This document shows positions 52,138 through 59,383 of a stretch of DNA of 59,383 nt, piece by piece. Both the position numbers and the translations under genes were made by a program. The notes beneath the pieces were generated by a model, which was not told where the DNA came from, made no database searches, and saw only the letters and a program-made list of their open reading frames with translations. This DNA comes from Erysipelotrichaceae bacterium (GTDB lineage: Bacteria > Bacillota_I > Bacilli_A > Erysipelotrichales > Erysipelotrichaceae). The stretch is from contig JAFULN010000021.1 of NCBI GenBank assembly GCA_017473335.1, forward strand, positions 1 through 59,383, in the 5' to 3' direction. The stretch's first letter is position 1. The number at the start of each line of letters is the position of its first letter.

Positions 52138-53160
52138 TTAGATCATATCACCATAATATGTTTCACTGTATGGACCAACTTCGTAAATCCCCAGCTTTGA
52201 ATTTCCTGCAGCAACTCGCCAAACACCATCTTCCTTGACAAATTCCTGCCATCCACCCATGCACATATGTTCAATCCCAACATTTTCACGAGTCCATACA
52301 TATTCATGGTTACGCTGTTTCCAGCCAAACACACGGTATACATCACAAATTGCATATGTTTTCTCTTCGTTCATATATAAATTCTTTCCAAAACGGAAAG
52401 GATGTGCCCAATATCTATCTTTCTGACGCTTATAGCGAACACTTCCTACCATAGAACGAATGCCATCATATTCACCATATCGAGAAGTGTTCATTCCCAT
52501 ATGTTTTGAACGAGTTATAATGCGGTTTTCTGACACCATGTAATCCGCTGAAAAGAACAGTTTTGCATAACATTCTTTCAGCTTTTCTTCTTCTGTCAAA
52601 ACATCAATGCCATCTGGAACTCGATCCCATGGCAAATCAAATTCACCTTCAACCGCAGGTAATCTGCCATCTTCTTGTGGAATTGCCAATTTTGAACCAA
52701 GGTACCAAGTTTCTTTGAAATAATCATAAATAGAATCAACCGTCCAATAGAATGGATAAACATCCATATGAACTTCATCCATTTTCCAGCCTGAATCAGT
52801 TTTTACCCAATGGTTTGCACAGTTAATGCCATAGTAAAATGCATCCAGTTCTTCTTTGCCTTCAACGTAATTCAGCGATTCACACACAACGTGAGCAATT
52901 TGTTGTGCCTCGGTTTCATTAAAATTACATGCATAGGAATAGATAGCCAGCTGCAACTCATCAGTCTTTGGATAAGTAGCAACAAATTCTTTCAAACCAG
53001 CTAGTTTATCCAATGAATCATTCGACCCTGGAGAAGAAGAGATACGGCATGCAACTTCTTCGGTAGCTAAATTATTCAATGCCTCAGCATTTTTTGTTTT
53101 CCATGTTTCTACAAACTGAGCAAACTTTGTCTTGATTTCATCATAACTTTTTCTAGGCAT
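52138..53160 (-). CDS. Tandem NTF2/SnoaL-like protein, paralogue 4
   Basis: A 340-aa protein very close to paralogues 1 and 2 (same PFYWTVDSIYDYFK, PQEDGRLPAVEGEFDLPW, RYKRQKDRYW and FGWKQRNHEYVWTREN blocks). Its GAAGGAG site lies at the end of the preceding gene, two bases upstream, indicating one mRNA. The near-identity of paralogues 2 and 4 points to recent duplication. Confidence 0.8.
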   Translation of the reverse strand: MPRKSYDEIKTKFAQFVETWKTKNAEALNNLATEEVACRISSSPGSNDSLDKLAGLKEFVATYPKTDELQLAIYSYACNFNETEAQQIAHVVCESLNYVEGKEELDAFYYGINCANHWVKTDSGWKMDEVHMDVYPFYWTVDSIYDYFKETWYLGSKLAIPQEDGRLPAVEGEFDLPWDRVPDGIDVLTEEEKLKECYAKLFFSADYMVSENRIITRSKHMGMNTSRYGEYDGIRSMVGSVRYKRQKDRYWAHPFRFGKNLYMNEEKTYAICDVYRVFGWKQRNHEYVWTRENVGIEHMCMGGWQEFVKEDGVWRVAAGNSKLGIYEVGPYSETYYGDMI

Positions 53161-53162
53161 AA

Positions 53163-54017
53163 TTACGCTCCTTCACTGTATCGAATGATTTGCCATTTGC
53201 CGTTTTCTTTTACGAAATCAACTCGATTAATTTTGCAATCAGGAACAAGACTTGTTGCTTTAGCAGAAGCCTTATCTTCAGTCAGTTCAGTAATCTCCAG
53301 TGAGTAAGGTGAACACCAGTAACGGAATCTTTGACGAGCAAACTTGGTTGCTGCAATAAAATGATGCTTCTCATCATTTTCAAAATTATCATGCATACTT
53401 TCCTTACAGTATTTAAAAATAATCCAGTCAATGCCATAGCAGAACTTTGCAAAGCATTCTTTGATTTTTTCCTCTTCTGTCAGAATATCCTCCATTTCTG
53501 GAATTCGGAAATATGGTGTATCTAAGTCAGGGAAAATACAAGGCAAATGAACACTTGCTGTCAAGTTTGCAAGTGGTTCTTCAAAATACCACTTTTCAGC
53601 GAAATAATCTCTCAATGGTGTTTCATAGTCTTTGACATCCATTCTGATTTCTGCCAGCTTCCATGTTTCAGCTACTTTTACCCAAACATTGCAGAATGTA
53701 GCAACGAACACAAAACGATCACCATTTTGATTTGAAGCAACAAATGCTACTTCTGCAGACTGATGAGCTTTCTTATCATTTAAACGGCATACAAAATGAC
53801 AGATGTCATATTCTAAGCAATCAGTATCTGGTATTTCCTTGATAAAATCTCGAATACCGAAAATAGTATGCTGTTCTCCTTCTTTATTGTTTACTGTACT
53901 TAAAAATGCATGAATATCAGTAATCACTAAATTTTCTAAGTCTTCAGTTTCCTTTGTCTTCCACGAATGGATGAAAGTGTTGAATTTGTCTTTGATAATA
54001 TTGTAGTCTTTTCTCAT
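53163..54017 (-). CDS. Shorter NTF2/SnoaL-like protein, paralogue 5
   Basis: A 284-aa member that starts the minus-strand operon. It shares the DYNIIKDKFNTFIHSWKTK opening and the EDILTEEEKIKECFAKF hinge, but is about 55 residues shorter and ends at DFVKENGKWQIIRYSE, without the Tyr/Gly-rich tail. AAGGAG lies 17 bases before the ATG, and a GGGTTTAACCC palindrome (54022-54032) sits between them, so initiation may be modulated. Confidence 0.75.
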   Translation of the reverse strand: MRKDYNIIKDKFNTFIHSWKTKETEDLENLVITDIHAFLSTVNNKEGEQHTIFGIRDFIKEIPDTDCLEYDICHFVCRLNDKKAHQSAEVAFVASNQNGDRFVFVATFCNVWVKVAETWKLAEIRMDVKDYETPLRDYFAEKWYFEEPLANLTASVHLPCIFPDLDTPYFRIPEMEDILTEEEKIKECFAKFCYGIDWIIFKYCKESMHDNFENDEKHHFIAATKFARQRFRYWCSPYSLEITELTEDKASAKATSLVPDCKINRVDFVKENGKWQIIRYSEGA

Positions 54018-54231
54018 ATTTGGGTTTAACCCTACTCCTTTCTTTCATTTGGATAACACAAAAATAGTGTTTCTTCCTTAATTTAATTAAACCAAAAGAA
54101 TAGAGCTTATTATTTTTTCATTTTTCTTTAGTTCCTCCATTTTCCAAAAAAATAACCTATACTAAAAGAAATAATCTAGTTTATAATTGAATTAACATCC
54201 ACTAAAATATCATAAGATGAGGAGGTTAATT

Positions 54232-56148
54232 ATGTATATTTTTGACGTAAAACAGTACTATATTATCTATCTGTTACTGAACAGCACTGAAAAAAAACCT
54301 TTAACCAGTAATCGTCTGGCCTCAGAACTCAGCTTATCAAATAAAACAATACAGGTTTCAATTTCTAACATTAGTGAATTCTGTTTAAAAAATGGATTTG
54401 AGATCATTTCTAAAAGCGGAAACGGTTTTTATGTCAATATCATTGATCCAGAAAAGACGTTAATTCTAAAACAAAATCTCGATATTTATTTTTCAAAAAA
54501 CTATATCACTGGCGATAAAAACGCTTTACTCCAGGCTAATATCATGCTCTATCTCATGAACAAAAATGAGCCAGTAACAATCGAGGAAATCTGCCAGCTC
54601 TTTTATCTTTCAAAATCGACTGTTTATTCCTATATGGACTGGTTTGAAGCAGTGTTTAATCGTTCAGACATTGAGCTTCACGTCGGCAGAAAACAGGGAA
54701 TATCAAAAGTTGGAAAAGAAGCAAATATACGTCTATTTACCGCATTTAATCTAGGCAACAACATATTTCAGTATGATTTCGACTTGATTTATGGTGAAGA
54801 TTTTCATTTCCTCAAAAACAGCTCGTTGAAGGCAATACGAATCATTGAACTATTCGAAAAACACGGATTAGTCCTTGGAGATAATAAGCACAATGTTTTT
54901 TTAGCCTATGTCGCTTATTCTGAATATCGTTTCAAACGTTATTACAAACTTGAATTCGATGAAAAGAAAAAAGAAATGATTCGTCCTCTTAAAGAATGGG
55001 CACTCGCTGAAGAAATAGTGAACGAATTAAACCTGGAAATTAAATCAGATGATAACGAAATCGCTGCAATCACTTCACTCATCCTTACATTCAATGACAG
55101 TTACATTTCCCTAACTCCAAATCGATATGGTGAGTTTTTTTACAGAGAAATCAACAATTTATACTTCTATCTTAATACATATTTAAAATCCCTATCTCCG
55201 GAGTTGTGCCATATTGACGGATTCAAAGATCAACTTACACATCTTTCTTATCGCATTTACTTCTTGCGTTATTTCAACTTCTATACAAAGAGTTTATCAG
55301 CTATTGAGCTCAATAACCTCCAAACCCCTAATGCCATGTCTCGTTATCTGGCTCGATTGATTGCCGCCCAAATCACAAACTATTTTGGGGAACGACTTGA
55401 ACATAAATTTGCTGATTATATCTGTTCATTCTGCCACAATCTTTTATATTCAGTCGAATTAACTGCTCGAAAATGTTCCATTTTACTGATATTAAAAGAT
55501 GGCAAACGTTATAATGAACATGTATATACATGGCTGGATAAGCATCTTGAACCACGCCCAACGTCAATCAATCAAATGACTTTATATGAAGCAAACGTTA
55601 AAGATTTGTCTTCCTATAATCTCATTCTTACTGACTACCGTGCAATTACTTCAATTCAAGGAAAATACAAAGTTTATCATATTTGTGCTCCAATTGATGA
55701 GAATTGTTCATTTTTAAATGAATATTATAAAATTGCTCATTGTCGTAACATTTCACCTGCATATATTGAACGTTTATTTGATTACATTTATGTAAACCCA
55801 AACCGTTCTATTACCAATACTGTTGATTTCTTAACACAGCTTGATAATGATTTGGATGGTTTTGGAAATATACCTATTCGTGAAATTCGTAAATTAGGAA
55901 GACCAATCAATTATTACAGCGACAACAAGCTACTGGTAATTCCATATTTATATAAAGGAAGAAATGGAAACCACAAAAATATCCTTTCCATTTACTTTAA
56001 CGAAAACCCAAAATCAAAATACTCGACCCTTATTTTCTTCTCGATTTATTCTGATTTTTCATTAGACAGCTTACTAGTGCTTAGAAATATTTGCAATGAG
56101 CTGCTTATTAATCCAAATATTATTAAGAAAATCTCCTCTAAACAATAA
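54232..56148 (+). CDS. PRD/Mga-like transcriptional regulator
   Basis: 638 aa from the ATG at 54232, with GAGGAGG as ribosome site. An N-terminal HTH_11-like domain (LTSNRLASELSLSNKTIQVSI) is followed by a second HTH (VTIEEICQLFYLSKSTVYSYM), a long helical middle (PRD-like), and a C-terminal alpha/beta part (CSILLILKDGK, YNLILTDYRA) that resembles an EIIB-like module without a clear active Cys. Such regulators respond to PTS phosphorylation and activate operons nearby; it probably controls the NTF2-like and PTS operons. Confidence 0.75.
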   Translation: MYIFDVKQYYIIYLLLNSTEKKPLTSNRLASELSLSNKTIQVSISNISEFCLKNGFEIISKSGNGFYVNIIDPEKTLILKQNLDIYFSKNYITGDKNALLQANIMLYLMNKNEPVTIEEICQLFYLSKSTVYSYMDWFEAVFNRSDIELHVGRKQGISKVGKEANIRLFTAFNLGNNIFQYDFDLIYGEDFHFLKNSSLKAIRIIELFEKHGLVLGDNKHNVFLAYVAYSEYRFKRYYKLEFDEKKKEMIRPLKEWALAEEIVNELNLEIKSDDNEIAAITSLILTFNDSYISLTPNRYGEFFYREINNLYFYLNTYLKSLSPELCHIDGFKDQLTHLSYRIYFLRYFNFYTKSLSAIELNNLQTPNAMSRYLARLIAAQITNYFGERLEHKFADYICSFCHNLLYSVELTARKCSILLILKDGKRYNEHVYTWLDKHLEPRPTSINQMTLYEANVKDLSSYNLILTDYRAITSIQGKYKVYHICAPIDENCSFLNEYYKIAHCRNISPAYIERLFDYIYVNPNRSITNTVDFLTQLDNDLDGFGNIPIREIRKLGRPINYYSDNKLLVIPYLYKGRNGNHKNILSIYFNENPKSKYSTLIFFSIYSDFSLDSLLVLRNICNELLINPNIIKKISSKQ

Positions 56149-56177
56149 GAACACCCCATGAGGGTGTTCTTATTGTT
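56141..56177. terminator. Bidirectional terminator after the regulator
   Basis: A perfect 16-bp stem AACAATAAGAACACCC/GGGTGTTCTTATTGTT with a five-base loop contains the stop codon of the plus-strand gene and touches that of the minus-strand gene. Confidence 0.85.
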
Positions 56178-56778
56178 ATAAACTTTCATATCTTTGTTTG
56201 GCTTGTTCAGCATATTCTTTCGCTTTTGCATCATCACCAGTATTCTCATACATTTTTGATATCAGTGTCTCCAAACCTGCTTTTTCATTTTCGGGAGCAG
56301 TGCGAAGCTCATCAAGTGTTTCTTTTAAATACCTTGTACCACAAAGTACATAAACATCATATAAGCGCTTCATGTCAGAACTAATACTTTCTTTATCATT
56401 TTCTTTCATAAGCTTGTAAAACTCATCTGCCTTTTTAACGTTATTTACTGCAAGATAATAATAAAACCCTCTCGAATAGACTGCCTCTTTCTGTTTTGTG
56501 TTCAGATTCACTTTTTCAAAGCGTTGAAATGCTTTCTCAACATCATCAGAATCATTCTTGATAATAGATCGCGTAAGAAACATGAAGTCACGATTAAAAG
56601 GTCGAATCATTAGTTTTGCACTGATCGAATTGAACTTTTTATCAAACTTATCAAATTGTCCAGTCATCATAAATTCTGTCAACTGACTCATCAATTTATC
56701 TTTTGCAAATCGTTCATAAATAGAAAAACCAATCATTCCTGCAAGTAATATGATGAAAATAATCATTAATGGTGTCAT
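56176..56778 (-). CDS. Membrane-anchored helical-repeat protein, unknown
   Basis: 200 aa from the ATG at 56778, with an AGAGGT site. One N-terminal membrane helix (PLMIIFIILLAGMIGFSIY) is followed by a soluble all-helical region of TPR-like hairpins (QKEAVYSRGFYYYLAVNNVKKADEF, AKEYAEQAKQRYESL). Probably a cytoplasmic scaffold on the membrane. The longer upstream reading is not supported by a ribosome site. Confidence 0.7.
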   Translation of the reverse strand: MTPLMIIFIILLAGMIGFSIYERFAKDKLMSQLTEFMMTGQFDKFDKKFNSISAKLMIRPFNRDFMFLTRSIIKNDSDDVEKAFQRFEKVNLNTKQKEAVYSRGFYYYLAVNNVKKADEFYKLMKENDKESISSDMKRLYDVYVLCGTRYLKETLDELRTAPENEKAGLETLISKMYENTGDDAKAKEYAEQAKQRYESL

Positions 56779-56864
56779 ATTCAATACCTCTGATAATATT
56801 TTAACACTTTGAGAAGTAAACATTTTATTCTTTTTTCCTAATGAAAAGAAGTTTTTTAAAACAA

Positions 56865-57704
56865 TTACCATCCTCTTGGTTCTAAAACATGATGAATCAC
56901 ATATTTTGCAAAACCATCTTCTTCATTTGAAAACTCAGTAATTGCATCAGCAACCGCTTTTGTATCGTCAGTTCCATCAAGTAAGCAAACGCCAACACCA
57001 CATGCCTGCAGCATTTCATTATCATTTGTTGTATCTCCAAAAGCCATTACTTCTTCAATATCATATTGATGTCGATGGCAATACTCCACAATAGGTACAG
57101 CTTTATTCACATGTGTTTCAACAAACTCAATTGTAGCAAAAGTCGGTGCAATATTGGTTACAATTCCTTTATAGTTCTTATTAGGATGATCTTCTATATA
57201 TTTTTTAACAGCATCAAATTGTTCAGTTTTCACCTTATACATGACTTTCTTTGCTTCTTGAGCCCAAAATTCACTGATATCTTCAATGATTTTATATACA
57301 GAGACCGTAGGGTTCATAGAAAGAGTTGATGTATCTGCAAACATGACCAGTTTATCTTGATGAGAATAAATCGAAGGATTCAAATTGAACTGACTCATCA
57401 TTTCAATGATTTCTTTAATCCACTCTCTTTTCAGAACAAACAACCCTCTAATTTTATCTTCAGTCAGATCATAATACTCTGCACCATTTTCGCCAATAAG
57501 CAAGTCAAATTGAAAATCCATCCCCCATTTTTCAGCACAGTAAATTAATTCTCTTTCAATACTTCTTCCACTGGCTAATCCTAAAAGAACACCTTGCTTA
57601 TGCAATCTGGACAGGACATCTTTTGTTGCTTCAGATAATGTCAAATTCCCTTTTTGTCGAATTGTTCCATCAATATCACATATAACTGCTTTAATCTGTT
57701 TCAT
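56865..57704 (-). CDS. HAD-superfamily (Cof-type) phosphatase
   Basis: A 279-aa Cof-type HAD hydrolase: AVICDIDGTIRQKG, LLGLASGRSIER and MAFGDTTNDNEML carry the catalytic motifs. GGGGATAT precedes the ATG. It is a general sugar-phosphate or flavin-phosphate phosphatase by family, and no context narrows the substrate. Confidence 0.88.
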   Translation of the reverse strand: MKQIKAVICDIDGTIRQKGNLTLSEATKDVLSRLHKQGVLLGLASGRSIERELIYCAEKWGMDFQFDLLIGENGAEYYDLTEDKIRGLFVLKREWIKEIIEMMSQFNLNPSIYSHQDKLVMFADTSTLSMNPTVSVYKIIEDISEFWAQEAKKVMYKVKTEQFDAVKKYIEDHPNKNYKGIVTNIAPTFATIEFVETHVNKAVPIVEYCHRHQYDIEEVMAFGDTTNDNEMLQACGVGVCLLDGTDDTKAVADAITEFSNEEDGFAKYVIHHVLEPRGW

Positions 57705-57759
57705 ATATCCCCTTTTCTTTCTAAACTCTTTTCAACATATAAGCTTTTAGAGATTATTA

Positions 57760-59130
57760 TTAAATACCGCGTTGTTTTTTCTGTTTACCGGTAATATATG
57801 GATGTGTGTAGAACGCATGAACAAGCTGGATTGTCATAAAAATCCAAATCACTGGTTCACACAATGCAACCGCAATGTATCCGAAAGATGGAATCAAGAA
57901 AATGACAAATAGAATTTTTCCAATCAGCTCAATAATACTTGAAATCAAAGGCAATGATTTTGCTCCAATTCCCTGCAGAGAGTGTCTGGTTTGAAGCAAT
58001 ACGCCAAGCACAGCATAGAAAGGACCTACAATTCTTAAGAACAAAGATCCATTACTTAACACAACTTCCTCAGTAGAGCCGGATAAAAATGCGATTAGTT
58101 CACGTGAATACAGCATCAATACAACCGTAATCACCCCAGTAACTACCAAATCAAATACATAACATATTCTCATTGCCTGCAAAATACGTTCTTTCTGGTT
58201 TGCACCTTTATTTTGAGAAACAAACGTTGACATTGATGTAGCAAGAGCCATATATGGCATATTGAAAAATCCAAATAATTTTCTTGCCGCTGTATGACCA
58301 GCAATCACTAGTGTTCCAAGATTATTGATGCCTTTTTGTAATATCACGGACCCCAATGCCACAATACTTCCCATAAATCCCATTGATAATCCCTGACCAA
58401 GCATTTCCATTGTTAATTCTTTTTCGAGTATAAAATGTTCTTTGGATGGAATAAGAATCCTACATTTTTTTACAATATACACAAAACAAAGGATTGCGGA
58501 AACAAATTGAGAAAAAACCGTAGCATATGCTGCACCAGCAATTCCCATATGAAAATCAACAATGCAAACATAATCCAGCCAAATATTGAGTGTAGATGAA
58601 ATAATCAGAAATACTAATGGCATCACACTGTTCCCAACCGCTCTTAATAACCCTGCAGCCAGATTATATGCAAACATTACAACAGTAAACAATACAACAA
58701 CTGCTATATAGCTGTATGCTTCCTGAAGAATATCTACCGGAGTATCTAATAATTTCATTAGTGGAATAAGGATAACACTTCCAACAATAGTGATGATGAT
58801 AGAACAAGCCACACCAATCACAATTGAACTTGCAACAGATTTCTTTATTAGTTTCTCATCTCCTGACCCATAACTTCTTGCAGTCACGATGGCAAGTCCA
58901 TTCCCAATACCTATTGCAAATCCCACCAATAGTTCGTAGATTGAAGCAGTTGATCCAATAGCAGCTAATGAATGATCGCCTAGTACTCGTCCCACAATCA
59001 TTGTGTCAACTGTAGCGTATAAACGTTGGAAAACACTAGAAATCAAAAGTGGAATTGAAAATAACATCAAAGATCGAAAAATTGGGCCATGAAGTAAATC
59101 TGCATTAAAGAGACTATTCTTTTTTGTCAT
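57760..59130 (-). CDS. MATE-family multidrug efflux transporter
   Basis: 456 aa from the ATG at 59130 behind an AAGGATGGTGA site. Twelve membrane helices in two bundles, beginning MLFSIPLLISSVFQRLYATVDTMIVGRVLGD, the MATE signature. It is distinct from the transporter at 34692-36059 (different loops and start). Probably exports cationic compounds or metabolites. Confidence 0.9.
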   Translation of the reverse strand: MTKKNSLFNADLLHGPIFRSLMLFSIPLLISSVFQRLYATVDTMIVGRVLGDHSLAAIGSTASIYELLVGFAIGIGNGLAIVTARSYGSGDEKLIKKSVASSIVIGVACSIIITIVGSVILIPLMKLLDTPVDILQEAYSYIAVVVLFTVVMFAYNLAAGLLRAVGNSVMPLVFLIISSTLNIWLDYVCIVDFHMGIAGAAYATVFSQFVSAILCFVYIVKKCRILIPSKEHFILEKELTMEMLGQGLSMGFMGSIVALGSVILQKGINNLGTLVIAGHTAARKLFGFFNMPYMALATSMSTFVSQNKGANQKERILQAMRICYVFDLVVTGVITVVLMLYSRELIAFLSGSTEEVVLSNGSLFLRIVGPFYAVLGVLLQTRHSLQGIGAKSLPLISSIIELIGKILFVIFLIPSFGYIAVALCEPVIWIFMTIQLVHAFYTHPYITGKQKKQRGI

Positions 59131-59211
59131 TATTTCACCATCCTTGTATATTAAGTTTAGATGAAAAACAAAGACTTGTTTTCCACTTAAATTACATAAC
59201 ATTAGAGAATA

Positions 59212-59242
59212 TAAATAAAAAATCTTCGATTTCTCGAAGATT
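59212..59242 (-). terminator. Terminator of the tRNA-Ile/tRNA-Ala transcript
   Basis: Stem AATCTTCGA/TCGAAGATT with a four-base loop is followed on the minus strand by TTTTTTATT. Confidence 0.85.
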
Positions 59243-59253
59243 AATTGATTAAA

Positions 59254-59329
59254 TGGTGGAGCATAGCGGGATCGAACCGCTGACCTCCTGCGTGCAAAGC
59301 AGGCGCTCTCCCAGCTGAGCTAATACCCC
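59254..59329 (-). tRNA. tRNA-Ala(UGC)
   Basis: Acceptor GGGGTAT/ATGCTCC (one G-T pair), D-arm AGCTCAGCTGGG, anticodon stem CCTGC/GCAGG with loop TTTGCAC (anticodon TGC), T-arm CGGTTCGATCC and encoded CCA. Confidence 0.95.
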
Positions 59330-59348
59330 ATTTGTATATTCAATTCGA

Positions 59349-59383
59349 TGGTGGGCCTGAATGGACTTGAACCAACGACCTCA
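59349..59383 (-). tRNA. tRNA-Ile, partial, runs off the right edge
   Basis: Only the 3' end is in the window: a T-arm GGTTCAAGTCC and the acceptor CAGGCCCACCA, which match tRNA-Ile(GAU) 3' ends. The anticodon is outside, so the type is inferred from the 3' half and from the adjacent tRNA-Ala. Confidence 0.7.

Noticed and set aside
54217-54231. ATG at 54217 as start of the PRD/Mga-like regulator.
   Set aside because: Its second and third codons are the GAGGAGG ribosome site for the ATG at 54232, which is the better start.
59254-59383. tRNA-Ile/tRNA-Ala as an rRNA operon spacer.
   Set aside because: A terminator follows tRNA-Ala directly and no 23S sequence is present on its downstream side, so the pair is probably a separate tRNA transcript; what lies right of the window is unknown.

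Overview
The window is low-GC Gram-positive DNA with strong AAGGAGG-type ribosome binding sites and CCA-encoding tRNA genes. It carries rpmE-prfA-prmC and folD-dtd blocks, many PTS genes and few biosynthetic genes. This fits a gut Bacillota; an Erysipelotrichia-like host is my inference from overall character, not from a marker gene such as 16S rRNA, which is absent. Most genes are on the minus strand.

Layout. 1-2.6 kb: the inward end of an integrated element (structured non-coding leader, MazF-type toxin, excisionase-like HTH, tyrosine integrase, repeated arm-type sites) abutting tRNA-Leu. 2.9-8.9 kb: housekeeping and small conserved proteins, then a csoR-copA copper operon whose operator fills the promoter spacer and whose copA appears to have absorbed copZ. 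9.0-12.75 kb: a cassette of two XRE-membrane regulators and four membrane or secreted proteins, bracketed by two copies of a terminator-like repeat. 12.8-20.5 kb: a SIS-domain protein, three envelope proteins including a WG-repeat lipoprotein, a surface 5'-nucleotidase and a truncated Rpn-type nuclease. 20.7-20.9 kb: tRNA-Lys, Glu and Asn. 21-27.1 kb: a fructose-class PTS operon with a PRD regulator, class II aldolase, racemase-like protein and transaldolase. 27.2-36 kb: DUF951, folD, dtd, rarA, a secreted CAP-domain protein, prmC, prfA, rpmE, an M42 peptidase and MATE. 36.1-39.3 kb: ABC transporter plus SdpI/SdpR-like genes without a toxin.

40.0-56.2 kb is the most unusual part. It combines (a) an MFS transporter, a GH1 6-phospho-beta-glucosidase, a nitroreductase and two flavoprotein reductases in one operon; (b) a complete mannose-class PTS; (c) five paralogous proteins of about 285-350 aa that look like tandem NTF2/SnoaL-type folds, one in a plus-strand operon with a HAD phosphatase and a third flavoprotein reductase, four head-to-tail on the minus strand; and (d) a 639-aa PRD/Mga-like regulator. 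I infer a catabolic locus in which the PTS phosphorylates a beta-glucoside, GH1 releases glucose 6-phosphate plus an aglycone, and the reductases and NTF2-like proteins modify the aglycone. The substrate is unknown.

56.2-59.4 kb: a membrane-anchored helical-repeat protein, a HAD phosphatase, a second MATE transporter, and a tRNA-Ile/tRNA-Ala pair running off the right edge.
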